Of a stretch of DNA of 64,000 bases, positions 34,689 to 43,614 are shown in pieces. Position 1 is the first letter of the stretch. Every line of letters starts with the position of its first letter. Location: NCBI GenBank assembly GCA_018110925.1, contig JAGAZJ010000019.1, positions 1-64,000 on the forward strand, given 5' to 3'. A program made the translations under genes and the position numbers. Under the pieces are notes generated by a model. The model made no database searches, was not told where the DNA came from, and saw only the letters and a program-made list of their open reading frames with translations. This stretch comes from Oscillospiraceae bacterium (lineage in GTDB: Bacteria; Bacillota; Clostridia; Oscillospirales; Ruminococcaceae).

Positions 34689-35243
34689 GTGCAGGAAGAT
34701 GTAATGCCAAGGATCTCGGATCAGAGCGACGTCAAGGTCATAATATGCTTTCTTCTGCACAAGACGGACAGGTCGGTGACTGAGGAACAGCTCGGCATGA
34801 TATGTGAATCTGTCGGGATAGATTATTTTATGTTAAAGGATGCGGTGAACGATCTTCTTGCCACAGGCGCTCTTGTGAAGCAGGGAGAAATGCTGACCAT
34901 CGGTGAAAACGGACACAAAAGCTCGGAGTACTTCTCAAAATACATCCCCTTGGTATTCAGACGCAGGATACTGAAGGAAGCTCTTGTATATTTCAGGTCT
35001 ATCAATGCTGTACAGGGCTGTGAATGTGTTGTCACGGGGGAAGACGAGCGGTACAGCGTCCATTTTTCGATAAGCGGCGGTGATTTTGAAGTGCTTGATC
35101 TGACTCTGTTTGCAGGCAGCAAAGAACAGGCTGACAAGCTCGCCGAGAATATAAGAAAAGATCCGATGCAAAGCTGCAACAAGATAGTTGCCGCTCTTAT
35201 GCAGGATAATGATCCTGTGATAAACACTGATGAGTATCTGTGA
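34689..35243 (+). CDS. DUF4364 family protein, predicted winged-helix regulator
   Basis: 184 residues. The N-terminal 75 residues form a winged-helix-like unit (LHKTDRSVTEEQLGMICESVGIDYFMLKDAVNDLL). The C-terminal part fits the DUF4364 family of Clostridia, thought to be DNA-binding. The preferred start is GTG at 34689, 7 nt after AAGGAG; an ATG at 34704 is an alternative. Its presence between aroC and galK, with 14-nt spacing, suggests it travels with the operon; a role in its regulation is inference. Confidence 0.8.
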   Translation: MQEDVMPRISDQSDVKVIICFLLHKTDRSVTEEQLGMICESVGIDYFMLKDAVNDLLATGALVKQGEMLTIGENGHKSSEYFSKYIPLVFRRRILKEALVYFRSINAVQGCECVVTGEDERYSVHFSISGGDFEVLDLTLFAGSKEQADKLAENIRKDPMQSCNKIVAALMQDNDPVINTDEYL

Positions 35244-35260
35244 AGTATGGAGGATTAGTG

Positions 35261-36493
35261 ATGCTGAAGGAAACGCTGACAAAACTCTACGGAAGCGGTG
35301 CAGAGGATGCACAGCAAAAAAGATATGCCGATCTTGAGAAAAAATTCATATCTGTTTACGGTGATAAAGGGAATATAGAGTTTTTCTCCGCCCCGGGAAG
35401 GACGGAGGTCGGGGGAAACCACACCGATCACAACAGGGGCTGTGTGCTTGCTGCTGCCGTCGGACTTGACGTGATCGCCGCAGTCAGACCCGATGATACC
35501 GGTGAAATCAAGGTCAGATCGGAGGGCTTCGGGGAAGATACGATAGATATATCGGATCTTTCGGTCCATGAGGATGAAAAGAATACATCCGCCGCTCTTA
35601 TCAGAGGCGTAGCGGCAGGGTTTGTTAATTCGGGATACAAGGTAAAGGGCTTTACCGCTTATACCACATCGAATGTGTTAAAGGGAAGCGGATTGTCCTC
35701 GTCGGCGGCTTTTGAAGTGCTTATCGGAACCATACTCTCGCACATCGCAAATGACGGCGAAGTATCAGATGTAAAGATAGCACAGATAGCGCAGTACGCC
35801 GAGAATGTCTATTTCGGCAAACCGTCGGGGCTAATGGATCAGATGGCATCCTCCGTCGGAGGTTTTATCACGATCGATTTCAAGGATACGTCTTCACCCG
35901 TGATAGAAAGCATACCCTTTGATATATCGGGGTATGACCTGTTTATCGTCGATACCAAGGGCGACCATGCAGATCTGACCCCCGAGTATGCGGCTATACC
36001 GTCCGAGATGAAGTCTGTTGCACGATTTTTCGGCAAAGATGAGCTCAGGGACATATCCAAGAAGGATCTGACCGACAACATATCTGCTGTACGCAGGGAA
36101 TGCGGTGACAGGGCAGTGGCGAGGGCATATCATTTCTTTGATGAGAATGAACGTGTGGCGGCCGAGGCGGCAGCTCTCAGAAACGGTGACACAGCGCTGT
36201 TTCTTGATACTGTGAACAGAAGCGGTGACAGCTCGTTTAAATATCTGCAAAATATATTTGCGGTTTCCGATACGAGAAATGAGGGGCTTGTACTCGGTCT
36301 TTATACCGCAAAGGATGTACTTTGCGGCAGAGGTGCGGCGAGAGTCCACGGCGGAGGCTTTGCGGGCACGATACAGGCATTCGTCCCTGCTGATATGAGC
36401 GATAAGTTCGTTTCAGGAATGGAAAACATATTCGGGCAGGGGAGTTGTTACAAGCTCTATATCAGACCTGTTGGCGGAACTAAGGTAGAATGA
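35261..36493 (+). CDS. galK: Galactokinase family protein (GHMP kinase)
   Basis: 410 residues. GHMP kinase with the galactokinase signature in variant form, [17 protein letters not shown] (E. coli has GRTNLIGEHTDYNDG). The ATP loop is [15 protein letters not shown] (about residue 143), and [13 protein letters not shown] carries the catalytic region. The C-terminal [14 protein letters not shown] is typical of GalK. The product galactose 1-phosphate would feed the Leloir pathway, with galE directly downstream (13 nt). The start at 35261 has GGAGG. galT is absent. The variant sugar-binding motif leaves another sugar possible. Confidence 0.85.
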   Translation: MLKETLTKLYGSGAEDAQQKRYADLEKKFISVYGDKGNIEFFSAPGRTEVGGNHTDHNRGCVLAAAVGLDVIAAVRPDDTGEIKVRSEGFGEDTIDISDLSVHEDEKNTSAALIRGVAAGFVNSGYKVKGFTAYTTSNVLKGSGLSSSAAFEVLIGTILSHIANDGEVSDVKIAQIAQYAENVYFGKPSGLMDQMASSVGGFITIDFKDTSSPVIESIPFDISGYDLFIVDTKGDHADLTPEYAAIPSEMKSVARFFGKDELRDISKKDLTDNISAVRRECGDRAVARAYHFFDENERVAAEAAALRNGDTALFLDTVNRSGDSSFKYLQNIFAVSDTRNEGLVLGLYTAKDVLCGRGAARVHGGGFAGTIQAFVPADMSDKFVSGMENIFGQGSCYKLYIRPVGGTKVE

Positions 36494-36506
36494 GGAGGAC
36501 AAACCA

Positions 36507-37511
36507 ATGATACTTGTTACAGGCGGAGCAGGATATATAGGATCGCATACCTGCGTTGAACTTCTTGAATCCGGCGAAGAGATAGCAGTCCTTGACAATT
36601 TCAGCAATTCAAAGCCTAAAGTGCTTGATATTATAAAGGAGATAACAGGCAGATCGTTCAAGTTCTATAAAGCCGATCTTCTTGACAGAGATGCAGTGAA
36701 GAAGGTCTTTGAGGAGAATGATATTGAGTCTGTTATCCACTTTGCAGGTCTCAAAGCAGTGGGAGAATCTGTTCAGAAGCCGATAGAATACTATCATAAC
36801 AACATCACGGGTACGCTCATACTTATAGACGAGATGAGAAAGCACGGATGCAAGCGGCTTGTATTCAGTTCATCCGCTACCGTATACGGTTCACCCAAGA
36901 CAGTGCCTATCAGAGAGGATTTTCCTCGCTCCACCACAAATCCCTACGGCTCTACCAAACTCATGATAGAGGATATACTCCGGGATGTGGCTGTATCCGA
37001 TGATGAATGGAGCATAGCACTTCTCCGCTACTTTAACCCCATAGGAGCGCACAAGAGCGGCAAACTCGGTGAAGATCCCAACGGCATACCCAATAACCTT
37101 ATGCCGTACATACAGAAGGTGGCAGTGGGCAAACTTCCGAAGCTCGGTGTTTTCGGCAATGATTATCCCACACACGACGGCACGGGCGTCAGGGATTATA
37201 TCCACGTTGTAGACCTTGCTCTCGGTCATATCAAGGCTATACAGAAACTGCGCACCATGCATGGCGTGGGTATATGGAACCTCGGAACAGGCAACGGGTA
37301 CAGCGTTCTTGACGTTGTAAATGCGTTTGTTAAAGCAAGCGGAGTCGACGTGCCCTATGAAGTACAGGGCAGACGTGCGGGAGATATCGCAGAATGCTAT
37401 GCGGATCCCACCAAGGCTCTGAATGAGCTTGGCTGGAAGGCGGAGCGTGACCTCAATGAGATGTGTGAGGACAGCTGGAGATTTATAAAGCAAAATCCTG
37501 AAGGGCTCTGA
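36507..37511 (+). CDS. galE: UDP-glucose 4-epimerase
   Basis: 334 residues, extended short-chain dehydrogenase. NAD-binding [18 protein letters not shown] at the N-terminus; catalytic Ser in FSSSATVYG and YxxxK in [12 protein letters not shown]. The [22 protein letters not shown] region is characteristic of bacterial GalE. It interconverts UDP-glucose and UDP-galactose for galactose use and for glycan synthesis. It is the last gene of the operon; no terminator is evident before 37560. Confidence 0.96.
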   Translation: MILVTGGAGYIGSHTCVELLESGEEIAVLDNFSNSKPKVLDIIKEITGRSFKFYKADLLDRDAVKKVFEENDIESVIHFAGLKAVGESVQKPIEYYHNNITGTLILIDEMRKHGCKRLVFSSSATVYGSPKTVPIREDFPRSTTNPYGSTKLMIEDILRDVAVSDDEWSIALLRYFNPIGAHKSGKLGEDPNGIPNNLMPYIQKVAVGKLPKLGVFGNDYPTHDGTGVRDYIHVVDLALGHIKAIQKLRTMHGVGIWNLGTGNGYSVLDVVNAFVKASGVDVPYEVQGRRAGDIAECYADPTKALNELGWKAERDLNEMCEDSWRFIKQNPEGL

Positions 37512-37559
37512 TTTGATGGCTTGAAATGTAAACAAAATGTTAATATTTACACTATGTTA

Positions 37560-37588
37560 TTGAATTAAGGCAGGAAATATGTTATTAT
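37560..37588 (+). promoter_or_regulatory. Promoter of the solute-binding lipoprotein
   Basis: TTGAAT (37560-37565), 17-nt spacer, TATTAT (37583-37588). Confidence 0.55.
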
Positions 37589-37663
37589 GAACTCGAAACG
37601 AATGATTATTCAAAACCTTGTAAAGACAGTTATAACGGTTTTGTTTAGATATGAGGTGAGAAT

Positions 37664-38503
37664 ATGAAAATGATCAGAAAAACAGCTCTTGTATGTACAG
37701 CCCTTGCAGCCGTGATGTCGCTTTCTTTGAGTGCCTGCAATGCACCGACAGGCGGACAGCCTGCACAGACACAGGAACAGGCTCAGACCAGGGCAAAATA
37801 TACTTCTCTCAGACAGCTTGAGGGCAAGGAGATAGGGATACAATCAGGTACCTCGATGGATCAGACTGTTGTTGATAAGATAGACAATGTTAAGTTCAGA
37901 AATTATGACACATATCCTGCTTTGGTGGATGCGCTCAAAAAGGGCAGGGTAGAGGCATTCCCCGGTGATGAGCCTGTTATACTCCAGCTTGTTGCAAATG
38001 ACAGTGAGCTGACTATGATCAATGAATTCCTGGATACCTTTGAATTCGGTTATGCTTTCAGACAGGATGAAAAGGGTCAGGCGCTCTGTGACGAGTTCAG
38101 CGATTATATAAAGGAGATCACCGCAAGCGGCGAGCTCAATGAGATCAAGGCAAAGTGGACCGGTGCGGATGAATCACTGAAAACGGTTGATGATTATACA
38201 GCGCTTCCTGCTACGAACGGTACACTTAAAATGGTTACAGAGGGCGCATATGAGCCTTTCAATTACTTCAAAGACGGCAAGATAGTCGGTTATGACATAG
38301 ATATTGCGGTTCGTTTCTGCAAAGCAAGGGGTTATGCCCTTGAGATCGAGATGCTGGATTTTGATAAGATCATTGATGCTGTTGCGGCAGGCGAGTATGA
38401 CTTTGCAGGCGCTGGTATCACGATCACTCCCGAGCGTGCAGAGAAGGTGTATTTTTCAGAGCCGAACTATTCTGGCGGCGTTGTGATGTGCGTGCTTAAA
38501 TAA
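37664..38503 (+). CDS. Amino-acid-type solute-binding lipoprotein, lobes in permuted order
   Basis: 279 residues. Signal peptide with lipobox LSAC (C25), so a membrane-anchored lipoprotein. The mature part matches family 3 solute-binding proteins (SBP_bac_3), but the halves are reversed. The segment that is normally the second lobe comes first (LEGKEIGIQSGTS at about 50), and the normal N-terminal segment (TLKMVTEGAYEPFNYF to ITPERAEKVYFSEP) ends the protein. Together they could form one complete binding protein. No permease or ATPase gene is adjacent. GAGGTGAG precedes the ATG. Confidence 0.85.
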   Translation: MKMIRKTALVCTALAAVMSLSLSACNAPTGGQPAQTQEQAQTRAKYTSLRQLEGKEIGIQSGTSMDQTVVDKIDNVKFRNYDTYPALVDALKKGRVEAFPGDEPVILQLVANDSELTMINEFLDTFEFGYAFRQDEKGQALCDEFSDYIKEITASGELNEIKAKWTGADESLKTVDDYTALPATNGTLKMVTEGAYEPFNYFKDGKIVGYDIDIAVRFCKARGYALEIEMLDFDKIIDAVAAGEYDFAGAGITITPERAEKVYFSEPNYSGGVVMCVLK

Positions 38504-38538
38504 TCTGTCTGCATAGAAGACGAATATAAACAAATCAA

Positions 38539-38577
38539 GCCATGGTATTTATGATGTCAGATCAGAAATACCATGGC
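38539..38577 (+). terminator. Hairpin after the solute-binding protein gene
   Basis: GCCATGGTATTT (38539-38550) pairs with AAATACCATGGC (38566-38577). The T run is weak. Confidence 0.65.
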
Positions 38578-38630
38578 ATTTATCGGCAAATTGTTAATGA
38601 CAAACGTGTGCATATTTAGGGGAAAATGAG

Positions 38631-39344
38631 TTGAATAAGAAGATCGCTCTTTTACTGCCGATCAGATCGGTCGTTTTTGCTTTGATCTTTATCGCTGGTT
38701 CTATGCTTGTGAATAAAGACATCAGTGAAATAAGCAACTGGTGGTCTGTGGCGGCAACGGAGGTCAATATCATTACCATATTTCTGCTTGTTGCTGTTGC
38801 CAAAAAGAACGGTGAAACATATTGGGAGCTTATCAACTATCAGAAGGGTAAGACTAAGATCAGTCAGATAATAGCTGTTTCTGTTGTTATCCTGCTTGTC
38901 GGTATGGGCGGGATGTGTCTCGCAGGATACTTATGTTACCGGCAATTTCCTTTCCCGGCGCCAATGATGATAGCCCCTATCCCTGCTGTTCTGGCTGTCA
39001 TAAATATTCCGCTGCTGCCGATCACAACAGCTTTTGCCGAAGACGGTCTGTATCTCGGATGCGGTGTCAATCAAATCAGCAATAAAACAGCGGCAATTTT
39101 GATCCCTGCGTTTTTCTTTGCGTTACACCACAGCTTTATACCAACTCTGTTCGATATAAGGTATGTGATATACAGATTTCTTTCTTTCCTGCCCCTGACG
39201 ATTATCCTGTGTTGGTATTACCACAAAAAACGTGATCCGTTGCCGATAATGATCGGACACGCAATTATAGATATTGCAACGGTCATGCAGATACTTGCAA
39301 CATCTACGATACCGGGCTCTTATGAAACAATGTCCGGAATGTAA
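38631..39344 (+). CDS. CPBP family membrane protein (Abi/CAAX protease-like), altered motif 1
   Basis: 237 residues with six to seven membrane segments. It resembles CPBP intramembrane metalloproteases: motif 2 is FFALHHS (FxxxH) and motif 3 is GHAIID (HxxxD). Motif 1, normally EExxxR, appears as AEDGLYLG, where the second Glu is Asp and the Arg is missing. The protein may be inactive as a protease or belong to a divergent branch. The start is TTG at 38631, 8 nt after AGGGGAA; the next in-frame ATG is 25 codons later. Such proteins serve in bacteriocin maturation or immunity in other Firmicutes. Confidence 0.72.
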   Translation: MNKKIALLLPIRSVVFALIFIAGSMLVNKDISEISNWWSVAATEVNIITIFLLVAVAKKNGETYWELINYQKGKTKISQIIAVSVVILLVGMGGMCLAGYLCYRQFPFPAPMMIAPIPAVLAVINIPLLPITTAFAEDGLYLGCGVNQISNKTAAILIPAFFFALHHSFIPTLFDIRYVIYRFLSFLPLTIILCWYYHKKRDPLPIMIGHAIIDIATVMQILATSTIPGSYETMSGM

Positions 39345-39361
39345 GTTCTGAACAGAGCGGA

Positions 39362-39399
39362 TGTCCCCTTAGCATTTAATTGAAAATGCTAAGGGGACA
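39362..39399 (+). terminator. Terminator-like hairpin after the CPBP gene
   Basis: A perfect 16-bp stem: TGTCCCCTTAGCATTT (39362-39377) with its complement (39384-39399). Confidence 0.7.
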
Positions 39400-39432
39400 A
39401 CTATATTGTTTTGGAGCGGATATAAAGATCCA

Positions 39433-39480
39433 AAAGCGGACTGCGTCCAATTTTGTTTTGAGACGCAGCCCGCCTTTTTA
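39433..39480. terminator. Second terminator between convergent genes
   Basis: AAGCGGACTGCGTC (39434-39447) pairs imperfectly with GACGCAGCCCGCCTT (39462-39476) and is followed by TTTTT on the plus strand. It may serve both this strand and the convergent GH31 gene ending at 39492. Confidence 0.65.
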
Positions 39481-39491
39481 ATCATTTATGC

Positions 39492-41840
39492 TCAGAGCGA
39501 TATGATAAGCTCACCGGCCGCAGGGTCGGCGCTTATAGCATCCCTGCCGGCTATCCTTACGGTAAACGGTTTGTCGGTCTTGGTGTAGGTCACCCTGACA
39601 TTATCCCCCTGTCTTACGGCAGTTATGGTGAATATCTTTTCTGCCTCGGTGTCATAGATGTCGGCGGTTATCTCTTTTCCCTCGGAGGGGGCATAGATCA
39701 CAAACTCTGTATCTCTGAGATAGTCATACTCAAAGTCTCGTTCAAATGCGCCGTATGCCACTATGCTGTCAGCCTTTGCCAGACAGGGCAGTCCGAAGTA
39801 GTCGTATTTCTTATTGTAGAATTTTCCGCCTTCCAGCACTTCACCGCTTATTATATCCGTCCATGTACCCTGGGGCAGATAGAACTCTGCTGTCCCGCAG
39901 TCATTGAGTATCGGGGCAACTAGGATATTATCGCCGAACATATACTGTCTGTCAAGGGTCAGGCAAGCGGGATCGTCGGCATAGTCTATCACCATGGCTC
40001 TCATCATGGGCACGCCCACGGTATGTGTCTTGACAGCCTGTGACCATATGTAAGGCATAAGTCTGCCCTTTAGCTTTGTGAAGTGTCTGAGCACATCGAC
40101 ACATTCGGTCGAATCGTCTTTGTCAAATAGCCACGGCACTCTGTAAGAAGAATTTCCGTGAAGTCTTGAGTGTGTGGAAAGAAGACCGAATGCTGCCCAG
40201 CGCTTGTAGATGTCTGCCGTCGCAGTTGCTTCAAAGCCCGACATATCGTGGCTGAAAAATCCGAAGCCCGACATACACAGAGACAGACCGCCTCTTATCG
40301 TCTCAGCCATAGAGGTGTATTCAGCGGAGCAGTCACCGCCCCAGTGAACCGGGAATTTCTGACCGCCCACGGTGGCAGAGCGGGCAAAGAGACACGCCTT
40401 GTTCTCGCCGTAGTGATCTTTCAGCACGTTGAAAACGGTCTTGTTATAGAGATATGTGTAGTAATTATGCATGGCTATGGGGTCAGAGCCGTCATAATAT
40501 ACCACGTCGGTCGGTATCCTCTCACCGAAGTCTGTCTTGAAGCAGTTCACTCCCTGCTCACAGAGCTTTTTCAGCTTTGATGCGTACCATTCACAAGCAG
40601 CAGGGTTTGTGAAGTCCACCAGAGCCATTCCCGGCTGCCACATATCACACTGGAATATGCTGCCGTCACGGTTCTTTATGAAATAGCCGTTCTCTGCGCC
40701 CTCGTCAAACAGCTTGGAGCGCTGGGCGATATATGGATTTATCCATACGCAGATCTCAACATTTTTCTGCGTTTTAAGGCGTGTGAGCATTGCAGTGGGA
40801 TCAGGGAACTGCCTTGTGTCCCATTCAAGGTTGCACCACTCAAATTCCTTCATCCAGAAGCAGTCAAAATGGAATACCTGCAGAGGTATGTCACGCTCAG
40901 CCATGCCGTCTATGAAGGATGTTACGGTATCCTCATCATAGTTTGTGGTGAACGAGGTGGTGAGCCACAGACCGAAGGTATATGCAGGGGGGAGCGCAGG
41001 CTTGCCCGACAGTGTGGTGTAGTTTGACAGCACCTCGGTGATGTTCTCACCTGCTATCACAAAGTATTCCAGGTGTTCGCCGGGGACCGTGAAGGAAACC
41101 TTTGATACGGTGTCCGAGCAGACCTCAAATGAGACCTTGTCGGATGAGTTCACCAGCACGCCGTATCCTGCCGAGCATACATAGAAGGGGATAGACTTGT
41201 AGGATTGATCCGAGCAGGTACCTCCGTCAGCGTTCCATATCTCAACGTTCTGACCATTCTTTACGAATGGAGTGAACTTTTCGCCAAAGCCGTAGTAATA
41301 GTCCCCAACGTTCATGGTGAGCTGTTCTCTGATGAATGTGCTCCTGCTGTCACGGGGGAAGGACCAGAATGTGTCATCCTGTGATGAGTCCATCCTTGCT
41401 GATGTTTTGAACTTGCTCTCGTCTATGACAGAAGAGCTTCTCCATGCGCCGCCCGTTAGACGCTTGTCCTTGTAATAGTACTGTACAGACCAGGTGTATT
41501 TTGCGATGATGACTTTTGTGTTGCCTGATATTATCTCCCATGCATCGTCTTTTTCAACTATCTCCGGAGTGTAGCCCTGATCCTCCTCAAGCTCGAACTT
41601 GGGCTGGTTTTTCAGTGTGCCCTTGTAGTGGTCTATGCTGACCTTTATAACGTCCTTCTGTGTGGAAGTGAATGTTATGTCAAGACACGGACCGCCGAGG
41701 GTCATGCCCCTGTTATGTATGTACTGTGTTGTGGCATAGACGTTCAGACCGTTCTTCACAGGTGTGATCTCATATGCCTGTGATGAGTAGTGAACGTCAT
41801 ATCCTTTCTGATTGAGCCAGAAACCGTCAGCAAATTTCAT
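39492..41840 (-). CDS. yicI: GH31 alpha-xylosidase/alpha-glucosidase (YicI-like)
   Basis: 782 residues. GH31 layout: N-terminal beta-sandwich (about 1-235), catalytic TIM barrel (about 270-600), C-terminal beta domains. The nucleophile Asp is in CFKTDFGERIP and the acid/base Asp in HWGGDCSAEY, both as in E. coli YicI. The YicI-type FFWMKEF-like aromatic (FDCFWMKEFEW) favours an alpha-xylosidase on xyloglucan oligosaccharides. No signal peptide, so cytoplasmic and acting on imported sugars. The start at 41840 has GGAGG; 25 extra N-terminal residues in a longer frame include the promoter. It is monocistronic, with no sugar transporter next to it. Confidence 0.92.
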   Translation of the reverse strand: MKFADGFWLNQKGYDVHYSSQAYEITPVKNGLNVYATTQYIHNRGMTLGGPCLDITFTSTQKDVIKVSIDHYKGTLKNQPKFELEEDQGYTPEIVEKDDAWEIISGNTKVIIAKYTWSVQYYYKDKRLTGGAWRSSSVIDESKFKTSARMDSSQDDTFWSFPRDSRSTFIREQLTMNVGDYYYGFGEKFTPFVKNGQNVEIWNADGGTCSDQSYKSIPFYVCSAGYGVLVNSSDKVSFEVCSDTVSKVSFTVPGEHLEYFVIAGENITEVLSNYTTLSGKPALPPAYTFGLWLTTSFTTNYDEDTVTSFIDGMAERDIPLQVFHFDCFWMKEFEWCNLEWDTRQFPDPTAMLTRLKTQKNVEICVWINPYIAQRSKLFDEGAENGYFIKNRDGSIFQCDMWQPGMALVDFTNPAACEWYASKLKKLCEQGVNCFKTDFGERIPTDVVYYDGSDPIAMHNYYTYLYNKTVFNVLKDHYGENKACLFARSATVGGQKFPVHWGGDCSAEYTSMAETIRGGLSLCMSGFGFFSHDMSGFEATATADIYKRWAAFGLLSTHSRLHGNSSYRVPWLFDKDDSTECVDVLRHFTKLKGRLMPYIWSQAVKTHTVGVPMMRAMVIDYADDPACLTLDRQYMFGDNILVAPILNDCGTAEFYLPQGTWTDIISGEVLEGGKFYNKKYDYFGLPCLAKADSIVAYGAFERDFEYDYLRDTEFVIYAPSEGKEITADIYDTEAEKIFTITAVRQGDNVRVTYTKTDKPFTVRIAGRDAISADPAAGELIISL

Positions 41841-41886
41841 AAGATACCTCCGCATATAAAAAATCGGGTCAAATGTTATCGTTTTC

Positions 41887-41915
41887 ATAGTACAACATAA
41901 ACAAGGATTTGTCAA
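41887..41915 (-). promoter_or_regulatory. Promoter of the GH31 gene
   Basis: Minus-strand TTGACA (41915-41910), 17-nt spacer, TACTAT (41892-41887). Confidence 0.8.
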
Positions 41916-42010
41916 GAGCTTTTTTAAAAATCCCCCGAAAAATCAAGATCATGATACCATATGATAACTCATTTTCCTTTTCAGTATGACACTTTTATTG
42001 TCAATCCAAC

Positions 42011-42059
42011 AAAAAAACGTCATAGTATTTCTGAACTGTATATCAGAAATACTATGACG
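42011..42059 (-). terminator. Intrinsic terminator of the DUF975 gene
   Basis: A 17-bp perfect stem, CGTCATAGTATTTCTGA (42018-42034) with its complement (42043-42059), then a T7 run on the minus strand. Confidence 0.93.
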
Positions 42060-42087
42060 AAACACGTTACATATGGGGCTCTTAATG

Positions 42088-43326
42088 TCAGATCTGATCG
42101 TCATCGGGTCTGTCGAGAGCGCTGGTGTCTATGTCGCCGATCTCATCCATTGTACCCGAGGGATAACCGTTATCCGCAGGCTGAGCGGATTGTGGAGCAG
42201 ACACATCATCAGTGCTTATGTTATCCATTGTGCCCGAGTTGCCGAAATCGCTGTAGGGCTTATAGGGCTGCATACCTGAGGTGTTCTGATAACCGTTATT
42301 CTGCGCAGGCTGAGAACCAAAGCTCTGGGTGCTGTTGTAGCCGTTGTAACCGCCGTTTGCAGAGTATGCATCGGAGGATGTGGGGTAGCTCTGGTCGAAG
42401 AAGTTATTGTCCTGATAATCTTCGGGAAGCTCGCCGGGGAGAGCGATGCCGTTTGTGATAGCCTTAGCCTTCATGCAGCAGTAGAATTCAGCATATGTTG
42501 CATAGAGGTAGGGGAATACGAATATGTTGCCGATACCGAGAGGCACAAGGCCTGCAAGGATGGTCCAGCCGATGAAGGAAAGGCCGAGAAGGAAGCAGTT
42601 CATCTTCTCGCCGTCCATTGTACGGCGGCTTATCTCAAAAGCGCGGTCGCGATCGATATTGGGGTTTTCAGCGAGGATGTAGGGAACGAGGAAATACTCA
42701 TAGCCCTTGATGATGCCGGGGATTATAAGAAGCAAAGACCAGAGGAACACATAAAGGTCTCTGAAGAACATGGTCTTTGCCACGTTGCCGTAGCCGTTCT
42801 TGAACATGGAGAACAGTTTCATTATATCAACGTTGTTTCTCTCATATCTTGCATCAAGGTGGAACTTGCGGTAGCCTACCTGGATGATATTGCCGACGAA
42901 GATAGTATAGAGAGAACCTAAAGCTGCGGCAATAATGACAATTACAGCCACAACACCCATAACAGCACCGAATATAGCCATTTCATCAAAATCATCGGCA
43001 GTCTTGACAGGCTGTATCACAGCTGTTGTCTGTGCTGCGGGGGCATTTATCGTTATGCTCGCTCCGTCGTCAGTCGTAAAGCTCATATCTATGATACCGC
43101 CGACGCTGTCCTCAGTCTCCCATGAATATGTGCTGCCGTTGTTTTGCTCCTCAATCTGCTCCTTGAGGTCTTCCCAGCTCTTTCTTGCTCCGGTAGCGCT
43201 GGAGCTGCTACCGCCAAGGCCTCCGCAGAGGATGCCGAAGATGAGAGCTGCAAGCACACCCTTCCAGTAAAAATCCTTCAGAACGGATTTTGCGTTTTCT
43301 TTAAGTCCTGATATAGTCCAGTTCAT
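42088..43326 (-). CDS. DUF975 family membrane protein with disordered C-terminal tail
   Basis: 412 residues. The DUF975 core (about 1-285) has a short N-terminal cytoplasmic helix (WTISGLKENAKSVLKDFYWKG), a TM helix, a Ser/Thr-rich extracytoplasmic insertion (about 40-110), and further TM segments with GYRKFHLDARYERNNVD and the EISRRTMDGEK loop. The last 125 residues are low-complexity, rich in Asn, Gly, Tyr, Ser, Gln and Asp, and likely disordered. Function unknown. The start is set at 43326, 7 nt after AAAGGAAA; the ATG two codons earlier is too close to it. Confidence 0.85.
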   Translation of the reverse strand: MNWTISGLKENAKSVLKDFYWKGVLAALIFGILCGGLGGSSSSATGARKSWEDLKEQIEEQNNGSTYSWETEDSVGGIIDMSFTTDDGASITINAPAAQTTAVIQPVKTADDFDEMAIFGAVMGVVAVIVIIAAALGSLYTIFVGNIIQVGYRKFHLDARYERNNVDIMKLFSMFKNGYGNVAKTMFFRDLYVFLWSLLLIIPGIIKGYEYFLVPYILAENPNIDRDRAFEISRRTMDGEKMNCFLLGLSFIGWTILAGLVPLGIGNIFVFPYLYATYAEFYCCMKAKAITNGIALPGELPEDYQDNNFFDQSYPTSSDAYSANGGYNGYNSTQSFGSQPAQNNGYQNTSGMQPYKPYSDFGNSGTMDNISTDDVSAPQSAQPADNGYPSGTMDEIGDIDTSALDRPDDDQI

Positions 43327-43378
43327 ATACATTTTCCTTTCATGTCAAAGTTGCAGATATCCCCCATCTGCGGTACTT

Positions 43379-43407
43379 ATTCTAACATATCCTACGTCAT
43401 AATTCAA
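43379..43407 (-). promoter_or_regulatory. Promoter of the DUF975 gene
   Basis: Minus-strand TTGAAT (43407-43402), 17-nt spacer, TAGAAT (43384-43379). A short hairpin, GCAGAT/ATCTGC (43353-43371), lies in the leader. The rest of the gap to 43562 is AT-rich without recognised signals. Confidence 0.6.
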
Positions 43408-43562
43408 GGGATTTTACGATTTTCTAATTATATTCTAATAATTCTAATAAATCTCATAAATTACGGGTAAATCATACAAAAATAAATCTGTTTCCAATGC
43501 ACACGTATTATGCAGGATATCATATACCGTAAAACTGCTTTCAAAGAAACGAACAGATACAA

Positions 43563-43601
43563 CATCCCCCGAAACGCTCGTCATAAGCATATCGGGGGAT
43601 G
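43563..43601 (-). terminator. Hairpin after gatB
   Basis: CATCCCCCGA (43563-43572) pairs with TCGGGGGATG (43592-43601), 14 nt beyond the gatB stop. The T run is weak. Confidence 0.65.
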
Positions 43602-43614
43602 AAAAATATGAACA

